Position numbers and translations under genes: made by a program. Below, piece by piece: positions 1 through 8,435 of a stretch of DNA of 32,594 nt. This DNA comes from Pseudomonadota bacterium (GTDB lineage: Bacteria; Pseudomonadota; Gammaproteobacteria; Steroidobacterales; Steroidobacteraceae), in NCBI GenBank assembly GCA_026398785.1, contig JAPLSF010000044.1, positions 1-32,594 of the forward strand. The letters are read 5' to 3'. The stretch's first letter is position 1; each line of letters opens with the position of its first letter. The notes below the pieces were generated by a model, which had not been told where the DNA came from, searched no databases, and saw nothing but the letters and a program-made list of their open reading frames with translations.

Positions 1-84
1 GGCTTCGGCCGCGAAGGCTCGAAGTACGGCATCCTCGACTACACCGAGCTCAAGTACCTCTGCATCGGCGGCATCGAGGGTTGA
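1..84 (+). CDS. gabD: Succinate-semialdehyde dehydrogenase, C-terminal end only
   Basis: Only the last 27 codons are inside the window, ending in TGA at 82-84. The tail reads GREGSKYGILDYTELKYLC followed by IGGIEG. This is the C-terminal signature of NAD(P)-dependent succinate-semialdehyde dehydrogenases, which oxidise succinate semialdehyde to succinate as the last step of GABA catabolism. The stop codon overlaps the TTG start of the MFS gene (TTGA at 81-84), so the two are probably co-transcribed. The call rests on a short tail, and other aldehyde dehydrogenases of the same clade are possible. The downstream putrescine operon makes a GABA-pathway role sensible. Confidence 0.7.
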   Translation, partial: GFGREGSKYGILDYTELKYLCIGGIEG

Positions 85-1265
85 ACCAGCGCTCGCTCAT
101 CTACCTGCTGGCGTTCATCGTCACGATCGGGTCGGTCGCCACCAACATCTACATTCCGGCGTTGCCGGTCGTGCGGGAGTACTTCGGCTCGAGCGTCGCG
201 CAGGTCCAGGCCACTTTCTCTATCGCGCTGCTGACGTTCGCGATCGGCATGCTGTTCTGGGGTCCGTTCGCGGATCGCTACGGGCGGCGCCTGGCGATCC
301 TCGCCGGCGTCGGCCTGATGGCGGCAGGCTCCATCGTCTGCCTGTTCGCCCCGAGCCTGGCCTGGCTGATCGTCGGCCGCGGCGTGCTCGCGTTCGGCAC
401 GGCCACGGGCATTGCCGTCTCGCGCACGATCGTGAGCGACCTTTACCCGGACAGCATGGCGCGCATGCTCGCGCAGCTCGCGATCTTTGCGGTGGTGTCG
501 AGCGCGTCGGCCCCCGTCATCGGCGGCTTCCTGACGTCGTGGTTCGGCTGGCGCGCGGTCTTCGTGGCCCAGATCGTGATGGCCGCGGCGGTAGCCTGGC
601 TCACCTGGAAGCACCTGCCGGAGACGCGCCCCGCGACGAAGCAACCACCGGCCGTGCGCGAGATGGCTCGCGTGGCGCGCGCGCTGGTGGTCAAACCCAG
701 TTACCTGAGCTGCGTGCTGCAATCATCGGCCGCCTATTCGATGTTCGTGGTGTTCATATCGCTCGCGCCGTACGTGATGGTGACGGCGATGGGCCGCTCG
801 GCCACGGAGTACGGCTTGTACTACCCGCTGATCTCGTTCGGCTACGTCGCCGGCAACTGGGCCGTCGGCCGGTTCTCGGCTCGCGGACAGCACTGGATGA
901 TCGCCTTCGGCGTCAGCCTGCAGATGGCGGCCGCACTCTGCGCCCTGGTGTTCGCCGCGTTCGATTTCCAGCACCCGCTGTGGATCTTCGTGCCCATGGG
1001 CGTGCTCTATTTCGGCCAGGGCCTGTTCATGCCCCATCTGACGGCGATCGCCGTAAGCCTGGCGCCACCGCATGCGACCGGCGTCGGTTCGAGCACGCTC
1101 GGGTTCCTGAACCAGTTCATTTCGGCGGTCTGCGTGCAAATCATGGGCCTGGTGGGAGCGGAGACCGCGCTGCCGATGCTGCTGTTCTGCGCCGGGGCGG
1201 CCTTCTTCCAGCTGGTCGTGCTGCGGCTGTCGCCCCGCATGGAAGCCCGGGCCCGGGTCGCCTGA
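81..1265 (+). CDS. MFS transporter, Bcr/CflA drug-resistance type
   Basis: A 394-residue, strongly hydrophobic protein with about 12 predicted membrane segments. The first helix is followed by IYIPALPVV (residues 23-31), typical of the Bcr/CflA branch of drug:proton antiporters. The MFS motif A lies in the TM2-TM3 loop as GPFADRYGRR (residues 61-70). The likely role is proton-driven export of a small molecule across the inner membrane; the substrate cannot be read from the sequence. The start is a TTG overlapping the stop of the upstream gabD-like gene. The next in-frame ATG (residue 57) would remove the first helix, so TTG is preferred. It may form a small operon with gabD. Confidence 0.88.
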   Translation: MNQRSLIYLLAFIVTIGSVATNIYIPALPVVREYFGSSVAQVQATFSIALLTFAIGMLFWGPFADRYGRRLAILAGVGLMAAGSIVCLFAPSLAWLIVGRGVLAFGTATGIAVSRTIVSDLYPDSMARMLAQLAIFAVVSSASAPVIGGFLTSWFGWRAVFVAQIVMAAAVAWLTWKHLPETRPATKQPPAVREMARVARALVVKPSYLSCVLQSSAAYSMFVVFISLAPYVMVTAMGRSATEYGLYYPLISFGYVAGNWAVGRFSARGQHWMIAFGVSLQMAAALCALVFAAFDFQHPLWIFVPMGVLYFGQGLFMPHLTAIAVSLAPPHATGVGSSTLGFLNQFISAVCVQIMGLVGAETALPMLLFCAGAAFFQLVVLRLSPRMEARARVA

Positions 1266-1360
1266 GCCTGTCCAGTCCGCAGGAAACTGCCCGCCCGGCA
1301 CGGCTGCAAACAGTCGCCATGATATCGTTCGCCGCCCGGCCCGCCCCGCGATTTCCTTAA

Positions 1361-2458
1361 ATGACCTACCTCGGCACTCCAGACTTCGTCCACGGTTCGC
1401 GCCCCCGCGTCGGCGTCATGCTCGTGAACCTGGGCACCCCCGCGGATCCTTCGCCTCGGTCGGTGCGGAAGTACCTGGCCGAGTTTCTGTCCGACCCGCG
1501 CGTGATCGAGGCGCCGCGCCTGCTCTGGTGGCTGGTCCTGCATGGCGTCATCCTGCGTACGCGCCCGCAGCGCAGTGCCCACGCTTACCAGAAGGTCTGG
1601 ACGCCGGAGGGTTCGCCGCTCCTGATCGAATCGCGCAAGCTCACCACAGCCCTCGCTGCCCGGCTGCAGCAGCGCTTCGGCGACGACGTCGTGGTCGATC
1701 TCGCGATGACCTACGGCCAGCCGTCGATTCCCTCGGTGCTCGCACGGTTCCGCGAACAGAACGTGCGGCGCCTGCTGGTGCTGCCGCTCTACCCGCAGTA
1801 TTCATCGACCACGACCGGCAGCATCTTCGAGTTCGTCACGCGCGAACTGTCGCAGTGGCGCTGGATGCCGGAGCTGCGTTTCGTCAACCAGTACTGGGAA
1901 CGCGAGTCGTACCTGCGCGGCGTGGCGGACAGCGTCGCCAAGCACTGGGAGACGCACGGTCGCAAGCACCTGCTGTTCTCCTTCCACTCGATCCCGAAGC
2001 GCTACTTCCTCGCCGGCGATCCGTACCACTGCTTCTGTCTCGGCACGGCCCGCGGCGTCGCGCAGCGGCTCGGCCTCGCCCAGGACGAATGGTCGCTGGG
2101 TTTCCAGTCGCGGTTCGGCCGCGAAGAATGGTTGCAGCCGTACGTGGACATGCTGCTGCAGGACTACGCCAAGTCGGGTCCGAAGCGCGTCACGGTCGTC
2201 TGCCCGGGATTCGCGACGGACTGCCTCGAGACACTCGAGGAAATCAGCATGCAGAACCGCGAACTGTTCCTCGCGCAGGGCGGTGAGGCGTTCGACTACG
2301 CGCCGTGCCTGAACTCGACCCCGGCACACGTCGATGTGATGGAGGACGTCGTGCTCCAGCACGCGGGCAGCTGGCCTGAACTCGGCGCCGAGCGTCTCGA
2401 CGACGCGGCCCTGGCCTCGGTGCGCGAACGCGCAGTGGCCAGCGGCGCGCAGCGATGA
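1361..2458 (+). CDS. hemH: Ferrochelatase
   Basis: Inserts Fe2+ into protoporphyrin IX in the last step of protoheme synthesis. The 365-residue length fits proteobacterial ferrochelatases. Visible family blocks are VGVMLVNLGTPADPS near residue 17, LPLYPQYSSTTTGS (151-164), LLFSFHSIPKRY (204-215) with the metal-handling His209, and CPGFATDCLETLEEI (281-295) with the conserved acidic residue Glu290. A GDPYHCFC segment follows the His motif. No clear Shine-Dalgarno sequence precedes the ATG, and the 95-bp gap upstream holds only a weak GATATC -10-like element near 1320. The stop overlaps the next ATG by four bases, so the VOC gene is translationally coupled. The family call is secure. Confidence 0.97.
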   Translation: MTYLGTPDFVHGSRPRVGVMLVNLGTPADPSPRSVRKYLAEFLSDPRVIEAPRLLWWLVLHGVILRTRPQRSAHAYQKVWTPEGSPLLIESRKLTTALAARLQQRFGDDVVVDLAMTYGQPSIPSVLARFREQNVRRLLVLPLYPQYSSTTTGSIFEFVTRELSQWRWMPELRFVNQYWERESYLRGVADSVAKHWETHGRKHLLFSFHSIPKRYFLAGDPYHCFCLGTARGVAQRLGLAQDEWSLGFQSRFGREEWLQPYVDMLLQDYAKSGPKRVTVVCPGFATDCLETLEEISMQNRELFLAQGGEAFDYAPCLNSTPAHVDVMEDVVLQHAGSWPELGAERLDDAALASVRERAVASGAQR

Positions 2459-3207
2459 CGGCGCGCAGCGGCGGGTCTCGCATGCCGCTCGGACGCTTTC
2501 TGGAAGTCAGCCTGGCGGTGGTCGAACTCGCCGAGTCGCTCGCGTTCTACGAATCGCTCGGTTTCGTGCAGGCATCGGTCGGCGAAGCATGGCCGCATCC
2601 GTATGCCGTGGTGACGGATGGTCGCCTCAGCCTCGGACTGCATGGGGCGGACTTCGAGAGTCCGCTGCCGACCTGGGTCGCGCCCTCGTTGCGCGAACGT
2701 CTCGCTGCGCTCGACGCGCTCGGCGTGACCATCGAGGACGCACGTCTCGACGATGTTTCGATGCATCAGGCGCTCTTACGCGACCCCTCGGGCCAGCCGT
2801 TGCGGCTGCTCGAGGCGCGCACGTTCTCGCCGCCGGCGCTTGCGCCGGCGCATGCGACGGCCCTGGGTTATTTCGAAGAGTTCGCCATCGCAACGACCGA
2901 CCTCGCCGCCGCGAGCGCGTTCTGGGAACGCCTGGGGTTCGTCGCGTTCGAGCCTGTCCGCGAGCCGTTCGCCAGAGCCGTCGCCGCCAGCCGTGACCTC
3001 AATGTCGGACTCTACGCGATCGACCTGCCGGCGCCGGTGCTGGTGTTCTCCGATGTGGCGATGCAGGAACGAGTCGCAAGCCTGCGCGATCAGGGCCATC
3101 GCTTCGCGCAGCGCATGCCACGCGAACTGGCGGTGATGGGAGCGGCCCTGCTCGAGGCACCGGAAGGCACGCTGCTGCTGTTGCTTACGGAACCCGCGGC
3201 AGACTGA
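2455..3207 (+). CDS. VOC (glyoxalase/dioxygenase superfamily) protein with two VOC modules
   Basis: 250 residues with two consecutive beta-alpha-beta-beta-beta modules. The first is about residues 11-120 (start LEVSLAVVELAESLAFYESLGF, given here in shortened form as SLAFYESLGF) and the second about 135-245 (ATTDLAAASAFWERLGF). Members include glyoxalase I, extradiol dioxygenases and resistance proteins. The usual metal-binding His/Glu set is not obvious, so the reaction cannot be named. It overlaps hemH by the ATGA junction. Its 3' end overlaps the convergent YceI gene by 23 bp. Function unknown; family assignment is good. Confidence 0.8.
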   Translation: MTARSGGSRMPLGRFLEVSLAVVELAESLAFYESLGFVQASVGEAWPHPYAVVTDGRLSLGLHGADFESPLPTWVAPSLRERLAALDALGVTIEDARLDDVSMHQALLRDPSGQPLRLLEARTFSPPALAPAHATALGYFEEFAIATTDLAAASAFWERLGFVAFEPVREPFARAVAASRDLNVGLYAIDLPAPVLVFSDVAMQERVASLRDQGHRFAQRMPRELAVMGAALLEAPEGTLLLLLTEPAAD

Positions 3208-3949
3208 CCGCGCCGATCGATGCGGCCACGATCTCAAAGCGGATCTCGAGCACGCCCGCAACCTGGATGGCACCGCCAGCGACCGAGAACGGCGTGATGC
3301 CGAAATCGGTCTGGTTCAACCGCAACTCGCCGCGCGCGATCACGCCTGTCGCATCGCGCTCGACGATGACTGGAATCTCCTGCTCACGCTCGACCCCCTT
3401 CAGCGTCACGGCCACACGCACGATGGGTTGCGGCCAGACACCGGACGTCGCCGAGGATCGCAGCGTGATGGTGGGAAAATGCTCCCCGTCGAGCACCTCG
3501 GCGCGCAGCATGTTGCGGCGCGTGCCAGCCCGCGCATCGTCCGGCACCGGCGCAGCGAACTCCGGGCCCGCCGCGGCGCGCGCTGCAGGCAAGTCCACAT
3601 CGAAGCGTTCCACCGGCAGGGTCAGCTCGAAGGACGAGTCTGCCGGTGCGCTCCCGAGCCAGACTGAGCCAGCCTCGTCCGCTGAAGTGATCACGTGGTC
3701 GTGGCCCAGTTTCGCGAGCGGGCCGGCCCGGCGGACGATGACGGTGACGACGGTCCGCTCCGGGTCAACCTGAAACGTGCGCGTGCCTGCACGTGTCGCC
3801 GTCGCTGCGGCGCCTGCGGATTGCGACTGCGAGGCGTTCGCAGCAGCCGGCGGTGCCGTGGTCGAACGACAACCGGCCAGGATGCCCAACGCCGCAATCA
3901 TCACGCAACGACCGGCGGGCCCTGCGTTTTCCTGCGCGTTTGCTAACAT
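3185..3949 (-). CDS. YceI-family lipoprotein
   Basis: 254 residues from the ATG at 3949. A hydrophobic stretch ends in a lipobox-like ILAGC (Cys27), followed by an Ala/Ser/Gln-rich linker and then a YceI lipocalin-like beta-barrel (about residues 58-245). The barrel carries the family features KLGHDHV, VKG-type strand VAVTLKGVERE and LNQTDFGITPFSVAGG. YceI proteins bind isoprenoid-type lipids in the periplasm; anchoring by a lipid makes this one unusual. The start is uncertain: the N-region has a single Arg before the hydrophobic core, and a possible -10 (TAACAT, about 3942-3947) for the divergent cytochrome gene lies inside the first codons. ATG at 3901 is the alternative but would leave a very short signal. 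It overlaps the convergent VOC gene end. Confidence 0.8.
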   Translation of the reverse strand: MLANAQENAGPAGRCVMIAALGILAGCRSTTAPPAAANASQSQSAGAAATATRAGTRTFQVDPERTVVTVIVRRAGPLAKLGHDHVITSADEAGSVWLGSAPADSSFELTLPVERFDVDLPAARAAAGPEFAAPVPDDARAGTRRNMLRAEVLDGEHFPTITLRSSATSGVWPQPIVRVAVTLKGVEREQEIPVIVERDATGVIARGELRLNQTDFGITPFSVAGGAIQVAGVLEIRFEIVAASIGAVSLPRVP

Positions 3950-3978
3950 GCACCGATCATCCCACAGGAAGTCGCTCC

Positions 3979-4527
3979 ATGCTCCTGCGCAATACTGCGG
4001 ACGCCTACGGCAGTCTCTCCAGGTTCCTGCACTGGGCCATCGTGCTGCTGATCGTGCCGCAGTACTTCCTCGCGGAAGCCGCAGATGAATTGCCGAACGG
4101 CATCGAGAAACTTCAAATCCTCAACTGGCACAAGTCGCTCGGCATGGTGGTCCTGCTGCTGGCGCTGGCGCGCATCGGCTGGAAGGTCATGAACCGCGGC
4201 ATGCCGGGCCCCATCGGCGAACCATGGCAGCGCAAGGCCGCGGCGGTAGGCCACGGGCTGCTCTACCTGCTGATCCTGGCCCAGCCGGTTTCCGGTTGGG
4301 CCATGTCCTCGGCCGCCAACTACCCGGTGACCCTGTTCGGCTGGTTCCAGTTCCCCGCGCTGGTCGCCGAAAACCACGACCTGCACGAAACGCTGGAGGA
4401 AGTGCACGAAGTGTTTTTCTACTCGCTCGTCACGGTGACGGCCGTGCACATCGCCGCGGCGCTCTATCACCACTTCGTGCTGAAGGACGGCGTGCTCCGG
4501 CGCATGCTGCCGTTCTCCAGGTCATAG
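3979..4527 (+). CDS. Cytochrome b561
   Basis: A 182-residue, four-helix inner-membrane di-heme cytochrome of the bacterial b561 type. It starts with the family-typical YGSLSRFLHWAIVLLI (His near residue 18). Further membrane His residues occur in LNWHKSLG, AAVGHGLLYL and VTAVHIAAALYHHF, which supply axial heme ligands. The start is chosen at ATG 3979 because AGGAA lies at 3966-3970, nine bases upstream. The stop is two bases before the GTG of the following YceI gene, so the two form an operon, matching the yceJ-yceI pairing known from Escherichia coli. It probably moves electrons between quinol and periplasmic acceptors. Confidence 0.92.
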   Translation: MLLRNTADAYGSLSRFLHWAIVLLIVPQYFLAEAADELPNGIEKLQILNWHKSLGMVVLLLALARIGWKVMNRGMPGPIGEPWQRKAAAVGHGLLYLLILAQPVSGWAMSSAANYPVTLFGWFQFPALVAENHDLHETLEEVHEVFFYSLVTVTAVHIAAALYHHFVLKDGVLRRMLPFSRS

Positions 4528-4529
4528 GC

Positions 4530-5117
4530 GTGCCTACGCGCCGCCGCGCAGGTCTCCTGGCGCTGCTGGCGGCCCTCGCACTGGGGCCCGCAGCGCGAGA
4601 TGCGACGGCGGCGGCCTGGACAATCGATCCGGCGCACAGCCAGCTGACGTTTCATCCCCGGCTCGCGGGCGGCGAATTCGCAGGCCGCTTCGAGCGTTTC
4701 GAGGCGACGATCCGGTTCGATCCCGCCGATCTCGCCCATTCCAGCCTGCTGGTCGTCGTCGACTTGCTCGGTGCCCGTACCGGCGACACCGATCGCGATA
4801 CTGCGTTGCAAGGAAGCGACTTCTTCCAGACCACGCGCTGGCCCAAGGGCACGTTCACCAGCACCGGGATCAGGTCGTTGGGCGGCGGCCGCTATGAAGC
4901 CACAGGCAAGCTCACGCTGCGCGACGTCAACCGCGACGTCCGCGTCCAGTTCCGCTTCGACCCACCTGCACCCTCCGGGGGCGCAGCGCACATGGTCGGC
5001 TCATCGGTCGTCCGTCGCCTCGACTTCGGCGTGGGTCAGGGCGACTGGCGCAGCACCGAGTGGCTCGACGATGCGGTGCGGGTCGAATTCGATCTCGCGT
5101 TGCGCGGCGCACGCTGA
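4530..5117 (+). CDS. YceI-family periplasmic protein
   Basis: 195 residues from the GTG at 4530, which lies two bases after the cytochrome stop. A signal peptide with an RRR n-region and the core GLLALLAALALGPAA probably ends near residue 27 (DATA/AAW). The mature part opens with the family motif WTIDPAHSQLTFHPRL and contains RFDPADLAHSSLLVVVDL, KGTFTSTGIR, LTLRDVNRDVRVQFRF and a LDFGVGQGDW segment, all standard for YceI barrels. Unlike the upstream lipoprotein paralogue it has no lipobox. A role as isoprenoid carrier partner of the b561 cytochrome is inferred from the operon. Confidence 0.9.
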   Translation: MPTRRRAGLLALLAALALGPAARDATAAAWTIDPAHSQLTFHPRLAGGEFAGRFERFEATIRFDPADLAHSSLLVVVDLLGARTGDTDRDTALQGSDFFQTTRWPKGTFTSTGIRSLGGGRYEATGKLTLRDVNRDVRVQFRFDPPAPSGGAAHMVGSSVVRRLDFGVGQGDWRSTEWLDDAVRVEFDLALRGAR

Positions 5118-5160
5118 CGCAGCACTCGCCGTCATGTAGGCGGCGCGGTGGAAACGGGCA

Positions 5161-5228
5161 TAGAATTCCCGCTCGCTGCGGGAGCTGGCAGCGTCTTCAT
5201 CACCAAACGAGACGGGGTGTCCCAAATG
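5161..5228 (+). promoter_or_regulatory. Leader of the ydcSTUV-patD operon, with -10-like element and small hairpin
   Basis: The 108-bp gap before ydcS holds a TAGAAT hexamer (5161-5166) resembling a sigma-70 -10 box, without a convincing -35. Just downstream is a hairpin TCCCGC-tcgct-GCGGGA (about 5167-5183). A GGGGTG ribosome binding site (5214-5219) lies seven bases before the ATG at 5226. Weak evidence. Confidence 0.3.
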
Positions 5229-6434
5229 TCATTGCGTTCCACTTCGGTTGCTGCAAGCCTGGCGCTTGCACTCGCCATCGGGCTCGCGGCTGCCGGATGC
5301 CAGAAGAAGGAAGAACAGGCTGTCGCGCCTGCCACGGACGCCGCTGCTCCTGCTGCAACGACGGCGTTGGAGGCCCTCGAAGGCCAGGTCGACATCGTCG
5401 CGTGGCCGGGCTACCTCGAGCGCGGTGAAACCGACAAGAACTTCGACTGGGTGACCCCGTTCGAGAAAGACACGGGTTGCAAGGTCAACATCAAGACGGC
5501 CGGCACGTCCGACGAAATGGTCTCGCTGATGACGCAGGGCGGTTACGACCTGGTCACGGCTTCGGGTGATGCATCGCTGCGCCTGATCCGCGGCGGCACC
5601 GTGCAGCCGATCGACGTCGCGCGCGTCCCGAGCTTTGCCAACGTGGACGAGCGCCTCAAGCAGGGCGCCTGGCATTTCGTCGACGGCAAGAATTACGGCA
5701 CGCCGTACCAGTGGGGACCGAACGTGCTGATGTACAACACGAAGGCGTTCCCCACCGCGCCGAAATCGTGGTCGGTCGTGTTCGAAGAACAGAAGCTCGG
5801 CGACGGCAAGAGCAACAAGGGACGCGTGCAGGCCTACGACGGCCCCATCTACATTGCGGACGCCGCGCTGTACCTGATGGCGAAGAAGCCGGAACTCGGC
5901 ATCAAGGACCCGTACGAACTCAACGAAGAACAGTACGCCGCCGTGCTCGACGTCCTGCGCACGCAGCATCCGCTGGTGCACCGCTACTGGCACGACGCCA
6001 ACGTCGCCGTGCAGGACTTCACCAATGAGGGCGTGGTGGTCTCGGGCTCCTGGCCGTTCCAGGTCAACACGCTCGTCGCCAACAAGCAGCCGGTCGCCAG
6101 CGTCGTCCCCGACGAAGGCGCGACGGGTTGGGCCGACACCACCATGCTCGCAGCGAACGCAAAGCACCCCAACTGCGCGTACAAGTGGATGGAGTGGTCG
6201 CTGAACGCCAAGGTGCAGGGCGACGTCGCTGCCTGGTTCGGCTCGGTGCCGGCCGTGCCGGCCGCGTGCAAGGGCAATGCCCTGCTGACCGACACTGGCT
6301 GCGCCACCAACGGCTTCGACAACTTCGACAAGATCCACTTCTGGCGTACGCCGGAAGCCGCGTGCGGCACGGGCACGTGCGTACCCTACAGCCGCTGGGC
6401 AACGGATTACGTCGCCGTGATGGGCGGCCGCTGA
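5226..6434 (+). CDS. ydcS: Putrescine-type ABC transporter substrate-binding lipoprotein
   Basis: 402 residues. The body follows Escherichia coli YdcS closely as I recall it: AWPGYLERGETDKNFDWVT, TSDEMVSLMTQGGYDLVTAS, GTPYQWGPNVLMYNTKAF, GWADTTML, WFGSVPAVP and the C-terminus YSRWATDYVAVMGGR. It belongs to the PotD/PotF class that captures polyamines in the periplasm. A lipobox LAAAGC puts the modified Cys at residue 25, so it is probably membrane-anchored, whereas E. coli YdcS has an ordinary cleaved signal. The start at ATG 5226 is chosen over a GTG at 5148 because only the former begins directly at the signal peptide. First gene of a five-gene operon. Confidence 0.93.
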   Translation: MSLRSTSVAASLALALAIGLAAAGCQKKEEQAVAPATDAAAPAATTALEALEGQVDIVAWPGYLERGETDKNFDWVTPFEKDTGCKVNIKTAGTSDEMVSLMTQGGYDLVTASGDASLRLIRGGTVQPIDVARVPSFANVDERLKQGAWHFVDGKNYGTPYQWGPNVLMYNTKAFPTAPKSWSVVFEEQKLGDGKSNKGRVQAYDGPIYIADAALYLMAKKPELGIKDPYELNEEQYAAVLDVLRTQHPLVHRYWHDANVAVQDFTNEGVVVSGSWPFQVNTLVANKQPVASVVPDEGATGWADTTMLAANAKHPNCAYKWMEWSLNAKVQGDVAAWFGSVPAVPAACKGNALLTDTGCATNGFDNFDKIHFWRTPEAACGTGTCVPYSRWATDYVAVMGGR

Positions 6435-6456
6435 CCGGAGGAACAGGTCTCGATCG

Positions 6457-6482
6457 CGCGGCATTCCACGGGGAATGCCGCG
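6457..6482 (+). promoter_or_regulatory. Intercistronic hairpin between ydcS and ydcT
   Basis: A perfect 11-bp stem CGCGGCATTCC / GGAATGCCGCG around the 4-nt loop ACGG, placed 23 bases after the ydcS stop. There is no U-tract, so it is not a simple terminator. In ABC operons such as malE-malF, hairpins here protect the binding-protein message and keep its amount above that of the membrane parts. The right arm contains the ATG at 6475, which would be buried in the stem. This supports 6502 as the real ydcT start. Confidence 0.7.
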
Positions 6483-6501
6483 TGCCGAACCCATAGTCGA
6501 C

Positions 6502-7524
6502 ATGACTCCCGCGATCGAACTGCGCGCAACGCGCCGCGCCTTCGGCTCCGTCGTTGCGCTCGATTCCGTCTCGCTGACGATCGCACCCGGTGAATTCTTC
6601 GCCCTGCTCGGCCCGTCGGGCTCGGGCAAGACCACGTGCCTGCGCCTGATCGCGGGCTTCGACCAGCCGGACAGCGGCACCATCCTGCTCGACGGCGAGG
6701 ACGTGACGAACACGCCGCCGTTCGCACGCAACGTCAACACGGTGTTCCAGGATTACGCGCTGTTTCCACACATGACCGTGGCAGAGAACGTCGCGTACGG
6801 ATTGCGGGTGCGCGGCGTCGCCGCCGCCGAGCGGGCGAGACAGGCCAGTGAAATGCTCGACCTCGTGCGACTCGGCGAGTTCGGCGCGCGTCGGCCGCAC
6901 CAACTCTCCGGTGGTCAGCGTCAGCGCGTGGCGCTGGCGCGCGCGCTGATCAACCGCCCGAAGGTGTTGCTGCTCGATGAGCCACTCGGCGCGCTCGACC
7001 TCAAGCTGCGCGAGGAAATGCAGGCGGAACTCAAGGGTCTGCAGCAGCGTCTCGGCATAACGTTCGTGTTCGTCACCCACGACCAGGGCGAGGCCCTGAG
7101 CATGGCGGATCGCGTTGCCGTGTTCAGCCAGGGCTGCATCGAGCAGCTCGACACGCCGCGCGAACTCTACAACCGACCGCAAACCGCTTTCGTCGCAAGT
7201 TTCGTCGGCAGCGCCAACGTGGTCGGGCGCGCAGCGGCGCAGGTCCTGACCGGCCGCAACTTTGCCTTTGCGATCCGACCCGAACTGATCGACATCCTCG
7301 CGTCGGGCGAGCCGGCGGCAGACGGCTACGTCCAGTGCGCCGGTGAAGTCGTGGACGTCCTCTATCACGGTGCGAGCAGCCGGCTGCGCGTGAAAATCGA
7401 CGGGCAAACGACGCTGGCCGTGGCGCGCGCCGAGATAGCGGGCAGTGGTGTCGAAGGGCTTACGACGGGTGCGAGGGTAAGTCTTGCCTGGCGTCCCGAA
7501 CACGCCGTGCCGCTGCAGTACTGA
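6502..7524 (+). CDS. ydcT: Polyamine ABC transporter ATP-binding protein
   Basis: 340 residues from the ATG at 6502. It has all ABC ATPase motifs: Walker A GPSGSGKTT (37-45), Q-loop Gln83 in VFQDYALFPH, signature LSGGQRQR (135-142), Walker B VLLLDEP (155-161) and H-loop His193 in VTHDQGEA. A C-terminal TOBE-like domain follows (about 235-340; FAIRPELIDI). It energises putrescine import with YdcS, YdcU and YdcV. An upstream ATG at 6475 lies inside the intercistronic hairpin and is less likely. ydcU follows after two bases. Confidence 0.94.
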   Translation: MTPAIELRATRRAFGSVVALDSVSLTIAPGEFFALLGPSGSGKTTCLRLIAGFDQPDSGTILLDGEDVTNTPPFARNVNTVFQDYALFPHMTVAENVAYGLRVRGVAAAERARQASEMLDLVRLGEFGARRPHQLSGGQRQRVALARALINRPKVLLLDEPLGALDLKLREEMQAELKGLQQRLGITFVFVTHDQGEALSMADRVAVFSQGCIEQLDTPRELYNRPQTAFVASFVGSANVVGRAAAQVLTGRNFAFAIRPELIDILASGEPAADGYVQCAGEVVDVLYHGASSRLRVKIDGQTTLAVARAEIAGSGVEGLTTGARVSLAWRPEHAVPLQY

Positions 7525-7526
7525 CC

Positions 7527-8435
7527 ATGTCCGGCCGCGCGGAGTTTTCGCTGCAGGGACGCCGGTCGTTCTACTTCGCGTTGCTGCTCGCTCCGCCGTT
7601 GCTCTGGCTCGGCATCGTCTACCTCGGCTCGCTGTTCACTCTGCTGCTGCAGAGCTTCTATGCGATCGACGAATTCACGGCGCGCATCGTGCCCGAGTTC
7701 ACGCTCGCGACCTACAAGCAGTTGCTCACGCAGCCTGCGCACGTCGACATCATCCTGCGCACGCTGCTGATGGCGGTCGCCGTCACCCTGGCTGCGGCGG
7801 TCATCGCGTTCCCGGTCGCGCTGTACATGGCGCGCTACGCCGGTCCGCGCATGAAGGCACTGTTCTACGTCGGCGTGATGCTGCCGATGTGGACCAGCTA
7901 CCTCGTCAAGGTCTATGCATGGCGGTTGATCCTCGCCAAGCAGGGCATCGCCAGCTGGGGCTTCGAGCACCTCGGCCTCATGGGTGCACTGGACAAGGCG
8001 CTGGAGCTGCCGGTCGTCGGCGGGCCGTCGCTGGCCTCGTCGTACATCGGCATGTTCGTCGTGTTCGTCTACATGTGGTTGCCGTTCATGATCCTGCCGG
8101 TCGCCGCCGCGCTCGAACGCGTGCCGTCTTCGCTGCTGCAGGCCTCGGCCGACCTCGGCGCCAGGCCGGGCCAGACGTTCCGCAACGTCGTGCTGCCGCT
8201 AGCACTGCCCGGACTCGCCGCGGGCTCGATCTTCACGTTCTCGCTCACGCTCGGCGACTACATCATTCCGAGCGTAGTGGGCGCGCCGGGTTACTTCATC
8301 GGCATGATGGTTTATCAGCAGCAGGGCACCGCCGGCAACCTGCCACTTGCGGCCGCGTTCTCAGTGGTGCCGATCGTGCTGATCGGCCTGTACCTGATGC
8401 TCGCCAGGCGGCTGGGGGCTTTCGATGCCCTCTGA
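7527..8435 (+). CDS. ydcU: Polyamine ABC transporter permease (PotB type)
   Basis: 302 residues with about six membrane segments. The cytoplasmic EAA loop that docks on the ATPase reads [20 protein letters not shown]. The N-terminal segment [19 protein letters not shown] and the [11 protein letters not shown] stretch are typical of PotB/YdcU proteins. ATG follows the ydcT stop by two bases. The 3' end overlaps ydcV by 11 bases, indicating coupled translation. Inner-membrane partner of YdcV. Confidence 0.93.
   Translation: MSGRAEFSLQGRRSFYFALLLAPPLLWLGIVYLGSLFTLLLQSFYAIDEFTARIVPEFTLATYKQLLTQPAHVDIILRTLLMAVAVTLAAAVIAFPVALYMARYAGPRMKALFYVGVMLPMWTSYLVKVYAWRLILAKQGIASWGFEHLGLMGALDKALELPVVGGPSLASSYIGMFVVFVYMWLPFMILPVAAALERVPSSLLQASADLGARPGQTFRNVVLPLALPGLAAGSIFTFSLTLGDYIIPSVVGAPGYFIGMMVYQQQGTAGNLPLAAAFSVVPIVLIGLYLMLARRLGAFDAL

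Noticed and set aside
5229-6740. 503-codon minus-strand frame opposite ydcS
   Set aside because: Antisense shadow of a strongly conserved gene; composition is Arg/Ala/Val-rich with no signal or motif.
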